Assembly: GCA_947260045.1 (NCBI GenBank)
Contig: CAMYOP010000115.1
Coordinates: 1 to 12,581, forward strand
From: an uncultured Desulfobulbaceae bacterium
GTDB lineage: Bacteria; Desulfobacterota; Desulfobulbia; Desulfobulbales; Desulfobulbaceae
Reading direction: 5' to 3'
Length of the DNA: 12,581 bases
Under the pieces are notes generated by a model. The model was not told the origin of the DNA. It did no database searches and worked only from the letters and a program-made list of their open reading frames with translations. Made by a program: the position numbers and the translations under genes. Numbering within the stretch: the stretch's first letter is position 1; every line of letters starts with the position of its first letter. Shown piece after piece: positions 1 to 7,134 of the stretch.

Positions 1-812
1 TAGAGCAGCGGATTGCCTCCAGTGAAGGAAACCTGCGCGTCCACATTTCGGGAAAGGGCAAATTCCCTGAGCTGATCGAGAATAGCAAGTCCTTGTTGAA
101 GTTTGAGTGGAGACCTTTTCGAGCGATCATAGCAATGTTTGCAATGGAGGTCACACAACTGGGTTATGTGCCACTGCAAGGTAAACACCTGAGCTGATGA
201 AAATCTATCCCCCATATTTTTAAGGGCAGGAAACGTTTCCAGGTTCCTTTTAATTTTTGATTCAGGGGAAAGGAGTATGCCTCTACGAAATGCTTTTTCA
301 AATGCCCAATCAATTTCCCCAATACTTGTGTTTCCAGCAGCGGCCACTTTCTTTCGATCCAGATTTTCCAAAGTGGTTTTTAAGGCTAACAGTTCATCCT
401 GCAATGCTTTTCGGACCCTGATCCCCTTAGTTGCAGGATCTTTCCATATTAAAACCAGTTCTTCTCCTTCTTCAGGCTCTACATTTGGGTAATCTTCAGG
501 AAAGAGGAGCGGTACCAGATTTGTCCATTGCAGCTGCAATAATTCAAGGGTCGGGTTTATGGTAATTTCGTCTACGGTCTTTGGTAATAATGAGTCGCCA
601 TATCGCACCCGTGCACAGGCATATTCCAATTGGGCCAGCTCTGCGACATACGGCTCTAGTTCATATTCTTGTAACCTGCCTGCTAAAAAAGCAGGAAATT
701 CTTCTGATTCACCATTACCTGTAAAATTTTCTAGAAGCTTCGCCCATTTCTCAGGACCAATAACTCTATAACTTGCGCTGTGCTGTTTCAACAGTTCGTA
801 TTCTATGCTCAT
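1..812 (-). CDS. Radical SAM protein, possible SbtM-type peptide maturase (C-terminus outside window)
   Basis: I translated this frame by hand from the ATG at 812 down to base 3 and found 270 residues with no stop, so the gene runs off the left edge. Residues 220-227 read CDLHCKHC, the CxxxCxxC motif that holds the 4Fe-4S cluster of radical SAM enzymes. It is followed by VSFTGGNP (about 261-268), the GGxP-like SAM-binding strand. About 215 residues precede the radical SAM core. They are acidic, and contain runs such as EPEEGEELVLIW that match no domain I can name. This layout, with CKHCYDR and GGNP, recalls the selenobiotic/thio(seleno)oxazole peptide maturase SbtM, but that assignment is from memory and tentative. 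The ATG is the only Met codon before residue 200, and an in-frame stop lies at 834-836. No clear Shine-Dalgarno precedes it. A generic SPASM-like peptide modifier is the alternative. Confidence 0.8.
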   Translation of the reverse strand, partial: MSIEYELLKQHSASYRVIGPEKWAKLLENFTGNGESEEFPAFLAGRLQEYELEPYVAELAQLEYACARVRYGDSLLPKTVDEITINPTLELLQLQWTNLVPLLFPEDYPNVEPEEGEELVLIWKDPATKGIRVRKALQDELLALKTTLENLDRKKVAAAGNTSIGEIDWAFEKAFRRGILLSPESKIKRNLETFPALKNMGDRFSSAQVFTLQWHITQLCDLHCKHCYDRSKRSPLKLQQGLAILDQLREFALSRNVDAQVSFTGGNPLL

Positions 813-862
813 AAATGGTTTTTTGGCTTTGTTTTATGTTTCAGAGCTTGTTGCTTATAGAG

Positions 863-891
863 ATTATACATATAACGTGAGAGAATAACAT
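863..891 (-). promoter_or_regulatory. Candidate sigma70-type promoter for the radical SAM gene
   Basis: On the minus strand a perfect TATAAT lies at 868-863, about 50 bases upstream of the start codon at 812. Seventeen bases further upstream (891-886) is ATGTTA, a 3 of 6 match to the -35 consensus. A good -10 box in the 110-base gap suggests the radical SAM gene can be transcribed separately from the metabolic operon. The weak -35 box and general AT-richness keep this tentative. Confidence 0.35.
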
Positions 892-920
892 ACGAAAAGT
901 AACAAGAAAATATTTCGTAT
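890..920. repeat. Perfect 8-base inverted repeat between the acyl-CoA synthetase and radical SAM genes
   Basis: ATACGAAA at 890-897 pairs exactly with TTTCGTAT at 913-920, with a 15-base AT-rich spacer. It starts three bases past the acyl-CoA synthetase stop codon and ends just upstream of the candidate promoter for the radical SAM gene. There is no T-tract after it on the minus strand, and the stem is AT-rich, so it is a poor intrinsic terminator. It could be an operator that overlaps the candidate -35 region at 886-891. Confidence 0.4.
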
Positions 921-922
921 TT

Positions 923-2635
923 TTACCCCTGTCTTTCTTGCAAGCCTTTCACTGTTATTTCACGCATTCGAAATTTCTGGATTTTTCCTGTGACAGTCAT
1001 GGGAAACTTTTCCACAAACATTATATGCTTTGGAATTTTAAAGTGGGCAATGGCATCCTTGCAGTAGCTTTTAATCTGATCTTCACTGCATACTTCTCCA
1101 CTATGGAGCTGAATCCAGGCCACCACTTCTTCTCCATAAAATTTGTCTGGAATGCCAAACACTGCTGCAGTAGCAACTTTCGGGTGTGTGAAAAGAAAAT
1201 CTTCTATTTCTCTGGGGTATATATTTTCACCTCCCCTTATTATCATTTCTTTGAGACGGCCAGTTACTTGGACATAACCATCTTCATCCATGATGCCTAA
1301 ATCACCAGAATGAAGCCAACCATCCTGGTCAATAGCCTTTTGTGTTGCCTCTTCATCACCATAATACCCTTTCATGATATGATAGCCGCGAAAGCATATT
1401 TCCCCAACATTGCCAAACGCTACGGTAGATGTCCCGTCAAGTGGATCACATATCCTTACTTCCTGATGTGGCAAGTTCCTGCCCACTGTTTCAGTTCGTC
1501 GCTCAAAACTGTCATCAATTGCTGTCAAATGAGTGATAGGAGAAGCCTCAGTCTGACCGTACCCAATAAGTATCTCATGGCAATGCATTTTTTCCATTAC
1601 ATCGCTCATAAGGCTAGGTGGACAGGGTGCTCCTGCCATTATTCCAGTACGAAGGGAAGAAAGATCAAACGTATTAAAATCTGAATGTTCAAGTTCGGCA
1701 ATAAACATAGTCGGAACACCGTGGACAGCTGTACAATGCTCTGTATGAATGGCTTCAAGCACCTGGCCTGCATCAAAATATTCACAAGGAATTACCAGAC
1801 AGCCACCTGTAGCAAGACAGAGCAGATTGGCCAGTACCATACCAAAGCAATGGTAAAAAGGTACAGATACACAGAGCCTGTCACCTTCACCAAAATTCAT
1901 TGCCTGGGCTGTAAAATAGGCATTATTTAAAATATTATGATGGCTGAGGACAACTGCTTTGGGAAATCCTGTAGTCCCAGAGGTGTACTGAATATTGATG
2001 GCTTCATAGGGATCCAGTTTTTTGGTCTGGTCAGCAAGATTTTGCTCAGAAATTCTTTCAGCACTCCTGATGAGATCCTGCCACAGGAGAAAGCCAGGGT
2101 GGGGCTTGCTAGTTTTTTCTGGATTCTCAGGGTAATAGAGAATGATTTTACGAAGGACTGGGAAATCAGCATTACTGATAGCAGCACCTTGCTCTTTTAG
2201 CGCTGGAATGAGCTTAACGAGCATGGAAACATAGTCACTTGTATGAAATGAAGGAATAACAAAAAGACCATGAACTTCTGAGCGTTGAAGGGCGTAGGCA
2301 AGTTCCCGCAAACGATACGCTGGGTTGATGTTAACTAAAATAACACCAATCTCAGCTGTAGCCATTTGTAGCAGGAGCCATTCTAGGTTATTGGTTGACC
2401 ATATCCCTATACGATCACCTGTGCAAAACCCAAGCCCTAAAAGTCCACGACTGACTATCCTTACCGCATCTTGCATGTCTGCATAGGTCAATCGACGCCC
2501 TTGGTGCACAGAAACAACAGCCTCACAATCTGCATACTGGGCAGTAATCATTTGAAACCGCTCAGGTATTGTCGATTCTAGCAGTGGTTCAGTACCTAGG
2601 CGTTTATAATAACTCTCTGCCCTCTTTTTTATCAT
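923..2635 (-). CDS. AMP-forming acyl-CoA synthetase (fatty/branched-chain acyl-CoA ligase family)
   Basis: The 570-residue protein is a full-length member of the ANL adenylating family. It should activate a free carboxylic acid to acyl-AMP and then acyl-CoA in the cytoplasm. Visible motifs, in order, are the phosphate-binding loop YTSGTTGFPK (217-226), GYGQTEAS (358-365), HSGDLG (442-447, with the ribose-binding Asp 445), the hinge VTGRLKEMIIRGGENIYP (about 457-474), and the C-terminal TGKIQKF with the catalytic Lys at 551. Chain-length preference cannot be read from the sequence. The medium-chain/YngI-like and branched-chain acyl-CoA ligase groups both fit. The start is supported by GAGGGTGA directly upstream of the ATG. 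It lies 116 bases after the amino acid dehydrogenase gene on the same strand. That context suggests it handles the carboxylic acids matching the acyl-CoAs made by the upstream dehydrogenase complex. Confidence 0.93.
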   Translation of the reverse strand: MIKKRAESYYKRLGTEPLLESTIPERFQMITAQYADCEAVVSVHQGRRLTYADMQDAVRIVSRGLLGLGFCTGDRIGIWSTNNLEWLLLQMATAEIGVILVNINPAYRLRELAYALQRSEVHGLFVIPSFHTSDYVSMLVKLIPALKEQGAAISNADFPVLRKIILYYPENPEKTSKPHPGFLLWQDLIRSAERISEQNLADQTKKLDPYEAINIQYTSGTTGFPKAVVLSHHNILNNAYFTAQAMNFGEGDRLCVSVPFYHCFGMVLANLLCLATGGCLVIPCEYFDAGQVLEAIHTEHCTAVHGVPTMFIAELEHSDFNTFDLSSLRTGIMAGAPCPPSLMSDVMEKMHCHEILIGYGQTEASPITHLTAIDDSFERRTETVGRNLPHQEVRICDPLDGTSTVAFGNVGEICFRGYHIMKGYYGDEEATQKAIDQDGWLHSGDLGIMDEDGYVQVTGRLKEMIIRGGENIYPREIEDFLFTHPKVATAAVFGIPDKFYGEEVVAWIQLHSGEVCSEDQIKSYCKDAIAHFKIPKHIMFVEKFPMTVTGKIQKFRMREITVKGLQERQG

Positions 2636-2751
2636 TCACCCTCAATAAAAGTCATAGCCGCTTCTATGCCCGGAAAAAGGATTTTCAGATTGATCAGACC
2701 TTTTTTTATGAATCCTGAATCCTCTTTTAGAAGACAAAAGTCGTCAGCGAT

Positions 2752-3864
2752 TTAAAAGAGTGACCAGCGTTTTAGTTCCATAGCCTTATGCAAACGCTCC
2801 ATGGCTATCATGACTGCAGCTTTCCTTGGATCAATCTGTTCCTTCTTGGCAAGCACAAGCATTCTCTCTGTATTTGCCAGCAATCGTTCTTCAATTATTT
2901 CCAGGGCTTTTCTCTGGGTCGCACCCTTAAACTCCATGGCTCCACAGATAACGCCCCCAGCATTGGCAATAAAATCAGGAATACAGAGTGTGCCATTGCG
3001 ATACAGATATTCTTCGGCGCCAGAGGTAAGGGGGATATTGGCTCCCTCTACCACAAGCTTTGTTTTGAGCCTGTGCATGTTTTCTTCAGTAATTACATCG
3101 GGTCTGGCAGCAGGGACCCAAATGTCACATTCCAAATCAATAATCTGGTCACCAGAGAGCTTTTCACCTTTTGGATACTCTATGACGTTCTTGCCATTTT
3201 CCTTTAACTCGATGAGTTGCTCGACATCAATTCCATCTGAATCATATAGTGTGCCGCTGCTGTCAGATGCGCCGATCAGGATCACACCTTTTTCTCCCAA
3301 AAACCTGGCTGCATTTTTGCCAACAGAGCCAAATCCCTGGACCACGAGCGTTGCACCACTTAATTCAAGGTCAATATACTTTGCAGCAACCACCGCGCTA
3401 TGTGTTAATCCCCAGCCAGTAGCACCAATTTCGTCAAGGGGGATACCACCTATTTCTCTTGGCAGGCCAACACACCTGCCAATTTCATCATGGACCCAGG
3501 CCATGCAGCGTTCATCTGTTCCCATGTCTGGTCCAAAAATATACTGATCTACTTCCCGAAGTGCACAGGCCATCCCTCTTATCAGTTTTTCCTTCTGGGT
3601 TATATCCATTTTAGGATTGCCATAAATTATAGATTTTCCTCCTCCATGGGCAATACCGGCAGCAGCATTTTTCAGGGTCATTGCCCTGGCAAGCCTGGCA
3701 CATTCTGAAGTACTGACATCTGGCGCCATTCTGACACCACCAATGGATGGTCCTATGGCAACATTATCCACAACCAGAGTCGCCTTCAGACCAATTGAAG
3801 GTTCCTGGACATGGATTATTTTAAGAGGTCCAAGATCATCACCACTTGTAAATATTTCATCCAT
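2752..3864 (-). CDS. Glu/Leu/Phe/Val-family amino acid dehydrogenase
   Basis: This 370-residue protein belongs to the NAD(P)-dependent amino acid dehydrogenase family, which interconverts an amino acid with its 2-oxoacid and ammonia. The substrate domain shows GGVRMAPDVS (42-51), MTLKNAAAG with Lys 65, GGGKSII with Lys 77, and GPDMGT with Asp 113. These are the usual substrate and catalytic positions. The nucleotide domain has VVQGFGSVGKNAA (174-186) and ends its second strand at ASD. At 370 residues it is nearer leucine dehydrogenase in length than the 410-450 of typical glutamate dehydrogenases. However, the Rossmann stretch looks more glutamate-dehydrogenase-like, so I leave the substrate open. 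GAGGTG sits six bases before the ATG. It lies between lipA and the acyl-CoA synthetase gene, downstream of a 2-oxoacid dehydrogenase, which supports a role in feeding 2-oxoacids from amino acids into that complex. Confidence 0.92.
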   Translation of the reverse strand: MDEIFTSGDDLGPLKIIHVQEPSIGLKATLVVDNVAIGPSIGGVRMAPDVSTSECARLARAMTLKNAAAGIAHGGGKSIIYGNPKMDITQKEKLIRGMACALREVDQYIFGPDMGTDERCMAWVHDEIGRCVGLPREIGGIPLDEIGATGWGLTHSAVVAAKYIDLELSGATLVVQGFGSVGKNAARFLGEKGVILIGASDSSGTLYDSDGIDVEQLIELKENGKNVIEYPKGEKLSGDQIIDLECDIWVPAARPDVITEENMHRLKTKLVVEGANIPLTSGAEEYLYRNGTLCIPDFIANAGGVICGAMEFKGATQRKALEIIEERLLANTERMLVLAKKEQIDPRKAAVMIAMERLHKAMELKRWSLF

Positions 3865-4038
3865 AAATACACCTCTGTCTCTCTAAAATAAAGGTCTGAA
3901 CTTCCTGATATTAAAAATAAATGTAATGATACTTCAGGGTAACAAAAATAATCGAGGAGGGAAATTTGTATTTCACTTCACTAGATAGAGGATCCCATTA
4001 CTCTTTATTGTACCATTAATTACGAATCTCAATACTTC
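3865..4038 (-). other. 174-base gap between lipA and the amino acid dehydrogenase gene
   Basis: This stretch is AT-rich. It contains no open frame, no GC-rich hairpin followed by T residues, and no convincing -35/-10 pair. A TTGTTA at about 3947-3942 on the minus strand has no good -10 partner at standard spacing. A short GAAAT/ATTTC inverted repeat (3961-3974) is too weak to call. The last bases carry the dehydrogenase ribosome binding site. Read-through from lipA cannot be excluded, so I cannot say whether the operon is continuous here. Confidence 0.5.
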
Positions 4039-4788
4039 CTATTTATTCATCGTCCTCAGGATAGTTCCAGCCCTGTATGAACTTCTTACCAGCGGCCCTG
4101 AAACAACCTGGGAAAAACCTAAGCTGAGTGCTTCCTCCTTTAACGTATCGAACTCGGCGAAATCGAGGTATTTAACAACAGGCCAGTGTTGTTTACTTGG
4201 ACAGAGATATTGCCCCATAACGAGGATGTCGCATCCTACCCTGCGTAAATCATCCATGACCATTCGCACTTCATCCCTTGTCTCACCCATACCGAGCATC
4301 AAGGATGTATGGGCAATGATATCAGGTTGCGCCTTGCACACACTGTGTACAGCTCCAACGTTCCCCTTGAAATCTGGAATTAACACTTCAACTGAACAGG
4401 CAGGCATCAATTGCTTGACTTGTCTTACCGTCTCAGAAAACAGTGAGGCACCACCATCAGATAGATCATCGCGCGTTACCGAAGTTACAACCAGATGATT
4501 GAGCTGTATGGCAACCGTCGCTGATGCTATGCGCCCTGCTTCAGATTGATCCACACCACCTGGTCTACCAGTCTTCACATTACAAAAACGACAGTTGCGT
4601 GTGCAGGTATCACCAAGGATGAGGAAGGTGGCTGTGCCATCACCCCAGCATTCCCCCCTGTTAGGACATTGTGCCTCTTTGCAGACCGTATGGAGTTTAT
4701 GTTCAGCAATAAGGCTCTCTATCTTTTCACTTGCCTTCCCTTGCGGCAATCTGACCCTGAGCCAATCTGGCTTTTTTAAAGGTCGCAT
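4039..4788 (-). CDS. lipA: Lipoyl synthase LipA with an internal in-frame deletion
   Basis: LipA inserts two sulfur atoms into the octanoyl group on a carrier domain, using SAM and two 4Fe-4S clusters. This 249-residue version keeps the auxiliary-cluster cysteines (C36, C41, C47), the radical SAM motif CTRNCRFC (C62, C66, C69), TSVTRDDLSDGGA (102-114), and the C-terminal VRSSY (234-238) whose Ser ligates the auxiliary cluster. Usual LipAs are about 280-320 residues. Here PDIIAH (155-160) runs straight into TSLMLGMGET (161-170), so the roughly 38 residues that normally carry NHNxET, VPRxYxxVRPGAxYxxSL and the strand leading to TKSGLM are absent. GQYLCPSKQHWPV also departs from the usual GQYLQPSxxHLPV. 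Activity is therefore doubtful. The ATG overlaps the end of lipB by 13 bases, indicating translational coupling; no strong Shine-Dalgarno is visible. Confidence 0.9.
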   Translation of the reverse strand: MRPLKKPDWLRVRLPQGKASEKIESLIAEHKLHTVCKEAQCPNRGECWGDGTATFLILGDTCTRNCRFCNVKTGRPGGVDQSEAGRIASATVAIQLNHLVVTSVTRDDLSDGGASLFSETVRQVKQLMPACSVEVLIPDFKGNVGAVHSVCKAQPDIIAHTSLMLGMGETRDEVRMVMDDLRRVGCDILVMGQYLCPSKQHWPVVKYLDFAEFDTLKEEALSLGFSQVVSGPLVRSSYRAGTILRTMNK

Positions 4789-5465
4789 TTGATGAGCTCA
4801 AAGCCAAATATTTTTTCAAATGATTGCATAATTGCCTCACTGGCATCCTGGAGAGAAACATTTGTGTAGCCTATACTTTGCAACGATACCATGTCTTTAT
4901 TCAGGATACCGCAGGGAATTATTTTTTTAAAATAATTCAAATCAGTGCAGACATTAAGAGCAAAACCGTGGCTACTTATCATGTCTTTGTCTACCTTTAT
5001 GCCAATGGAAGCAACTTTTCCCTCCCGCAGCCAGACTCCAGTTGGCCGACCATTTCTGTCTTGCTGGCTAAATCTATCTGATTCCACACCAAGGAGCTGA
5101 AGGCAATGAATAAGCATGTCTTCTAATTTACGGACATAAAGGACTATTTGTTTTTTTTCCTGGCCCAGGTGTAATATGGGATATCCAATCAACTGCCCTG
5201 GGCCGTGGTAGGTAATTTCACCTCCCCGATCAACCTGGTGCACAGCTACCTTTTTGCTTTGGATCCACTCTTTGGGAACTTGAAAATGGGCTTTATTGCT
5301 TTTACGGCCAAGTGTATAGGTGGGGGGATGTTCCAGGAGCAGGAGTGTGTTTGGGATTTTATTATCTTTGCGCAATGCTGACAGCTGGTTTTGGCAGGAG
5401 AGTGCATCCGTATAGTTCATCTGTCCTTTCAAAAAGACATGACAAATATTTTCCCTGTATTCCAT
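4776..5465 (-). CDS. lipB: Octanoyl-[ACP]:protein N-octanoyltransferase LipB
   Basis: LipB moves octanoate from acyl carrier protein onto the lipoyl-domain lysine of enzymes such as the E2 encoded just upstream. It is the first step of lipoyl cofactor assembly in the cytoplasm. The 229-residue length is normal. The sequence shows LLLLEHPPTYTLGR (41-54), the signature RGGEITYHGPGQLIGYPI (80-97), NGRPTGVW (138-145), GKVASIGIKV (149-158) with the catalytic Lys at 150, SSHGFALNV (164-172), and IIPCGI with the acyl-thioester Cys at 185. Nothing essential is missing. The gene starts 19 bases after the E3 stop and its end overlaps lipA. That places the cofactor pathway in the same transcript as the enzyme that needs it. 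The ribosome binding site is weak (AAGTAGCA before the ATG). Confidence 0.96.
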   Translation of the reverse strand: MEYRENICHVFLKGQMNYTDALSCQNQLSALRKDNKIPNTLLLLEHPPTYTLGRKSNKAHFQVPKEWIQSKKVAVHQVDRGGEITYHGPGQLIGYPILHLGQEKKQIVLYVRKLEDMLIHCLQLLGVESDRFSQQDRNGRPTGVWLREGKVASIGIKVDKDMISSHGFALNVCTDLNYFKKIIPCGILNKDMVSLQSIGYTNVSLQDASEAIMQSFEKIFGFELIKCDL

Positions 5466-5484
5466 TGCTACTTATTTATACGGG

Positions 5485-6900
5485 CTACACAATAAAGTGC
5501 GTGGAACTACCGAGAAAAATTTCAGCAGCTTCTGCCACTGTTTCAGAAAGAGTTGGATGGGGATGAATGCTCAGGGCAATGTCCTGGGCAAGTGCACCCA
5601 TTTCGATAGCAACAACGCATTCAGCTATCAAACCTTCTGCACCACGGCCAACTGCCGCTGCACCTAGGAGACGGCCAGACTCAGCTTCCATGATAAGTTT
5701 GGTCAAGCCCTCCTCTGCACCCATGGTTAGAGCCCGACCAGAAGCTCTCCAGGGAAACCTGGTTACTTGTATCTCTATGCCCTGCTCTCTGGCTTCTTCC
5801 TCGGTCAAACCTGCCCAGGCAATCTGGGGATTCGTGTAGACCACTGCTGGCACAGCTCTGACATCATAGGCCTCAGGTTTTCCAGCAATTACCTCTGCTG
5901 CCACCTTGCCCTGATGCATGGCTTTATGGGCAAGCATGGGTCCATTTACAACGTCCCCGATAGCATGAATATTTGGTTCAGCAGTCTGTAATTTTTCATT
6001 GACCTGAATAAATCCCTTGTCATCCAAAAAAATCTTGGTCTTATCAAGACCCAGATCCGTTGAATTTGGAATCCTGCCAAGGGCAAAAAGTACTCTGTCA
6101 AAATCCTTGCTCACCTTTTCGCCAGATTCATTTTGCAAAACGGCTTTTACACTCTCTCCAATCACTTCAAGTGATTGTATGGTTGTTTTGTAATATATCT
6201 CCTCACAGAGAGATTCCATTTGTTTTGCAAGGGGCTTCACAAGATCACGATCAAGACCACGCAAAAGTTCACTTCGAACAAGCATGGAAACGTTGGAGCC
6301 AAGAGCACCATATACCTGGCTTAATTCAAGTGCTATATAGCCACCACCAATTACAAGTAGAGAAGAAGGGATATCTTTTAGAGCTAGAGCAGCACTTGAA
6401 TCCATGATTTTGGCACTGCTATTTTGCAAGTCTGCTGGAAGCGGCTGTACGCTTGAACCAGTTGCAATAATTGCGTGACGGAATTTAATTCTGGCTACGT
6501 CAGCTCCCATGAGCCGTGCAGTTTTGGCATCTTCGAAAAATACTGTTCCGCTTAAATACTGAATTCCCCGTTTGTCAGATAAACCATCGAGCCCTTTGGT
6601 GAGTTTGGTGATAATAGAATTTTTCCAGGTATTGAGTATCTGTAAATCCAGTTTTGGTTTAGCAAACGTAAGCCCCATATACTCAGCATGTTCGGCATCA
6701 TGTATGAGTTCAGCAGCATGTAGAAGAGTCTTGGAAGGAATACAACCTTCATTAAGACAAACTCCGCCAAGACCATCACGCTTGTCTACAATTGTCACAT
6801 CAAGCCCAAGATCGGCTGCTCTAAAGGCGGCAGAATATCCACCTGGGCCAGCACCAATTACGAGCAGATCTGTTTTCTGGGTAATTTCACCAACAACCAT
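5485..6900 (-). CDS. lpdA: Dihydrolipoyl dehydrogenase, E3 component
   Basis: E3 reoxidises the dihydrolipoyl group of E2 with FAD and passes the electrons to NAD. The 471-residue protein has the FAD-binding GAGPGGY (16-22), the redox-active disulfide in GGVCLNEGCIPSK (C48 and C53), a second dinucleotide motif VIGGGYIALEL for NAD (about residue 184 onward), an AIGDV-type FAD motif before GPMLAHKAMHQG, and the C-terminal catalytic pair His 448 and Glu 453 in HPHPTLSE. It is full length with no abnormal residue. GAGGGG a few bases upstream supports the ATG at 6900. It follows E2 after a 234-base gap and is followed by lipB after 19 bases. It probably serves this complex, though E3 may be shared with others such as glycine cleavage. 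Confidence 0.96.
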   Translation of the reverse strand: MVVGEITQKTDLLVIGAGPGGYSAAFRAADLGLDVTIVDKRDGLGGVCLNEGCIPSKTLLHAAELIHDAEHAEYMGLTFAKPKLDLQILNTWKNSIITKLTKGLDGLSDKRGIQYLSGTVFFEDAKTARLMGADVARIKFRHAIIATGSSVQPLPADLQNSSAKIMDSSAALALKDIPSSLLVIGGGYIALELSQVYGALGSNVSMLVRSELLRGLDRDLVKPLAKQMESLCEEIYYKTTIQSLEVIGESVKAVLQNESGEKVSKDFDRVLFALGRIPNSTDLGLDKTKIFLDDKGFIQVNEKLQTAEPNIHAIGDVVNGPMLAHKAMHQGKVAAEVIAGKPEAYDVRAVPAVVYTNPQIAWAGLTEEEAREQGIEIQVTRFPWRASGRALTMGAEEGLTKLIMEAESGRLLGAAAVGRGAEGLIAECVVAIEMGALAQDIALSIHPHPTLSETVAEAAEIFLGSSTHFIV

Positions 6901-7134
6901 ATTTTCCCCTCTTGTGAGGTCAATTGTCTTGTAAAGATTTACAGATTAGCAATTGCCACTAAAGCTCAGTTTGAATTTAGAAAAGCGAGAGCTGATAAAA
7001 TTTTTCCGTTTTAAATCGGGAAACAAAATGATTCTCCCTGAAAAAACGTGAGAAATTTTAAGTCTACTTTCTATCCTCTGACAGGAACTGAATTCTAGTG
7101 GTTTTCAATGAATGCTTCACTCTTTTACCAAAGA
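6901..7134 (-). other. 234-base AT-rich gap between E2 and E3 genes
   Basis: This is the longest gap inside the dehydrogenase operon. It has no open frame with a ribosome binding site and no standard terminator. On the minus strand an imperfect stem (TTTCCCG, about 7026-7020, against CGGAAA, about 7011-7006) is followed by AATTTT, which might be a weak attenuator. An 8-base palindrome GCAATTGC sits at 6949-6956 and a GTAAA/TTTAC pair at 6931-6942. I found no convincing promoter. It may allow separate expression of E3 and the lipoate genes. Confidence 0.35.

Noticed and set aside
277..771. Short plus-strand open frames at the left end
   Set aside because: They lie opposite the radical SAM gene, whose minus-strand frame is open throughout and carries real motifs.
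2709..2722. Tandem TGAATCC repeat in the gap before the acyl-CoA synthetase
   Set aside because: Two copies of a 7-base unit in AT-rich DNA are easily expected by chance, and no function is suggested.
2801..3547. A 248-codon plus-strand open frame opposite the amino acid dehydrogenase
   Set aside because: It is antisense to a clearly conserved enzyme, is Ser/Pro-rich low-complexity in character, and has no recognisable domain, so it is a shadow frame.
4039..4788. LipA shortening explained by a frameshift
   Set aside because: The reading frame and family similarity continue without a break on both sides of residue 160. Sequence is missing rather than shifted.
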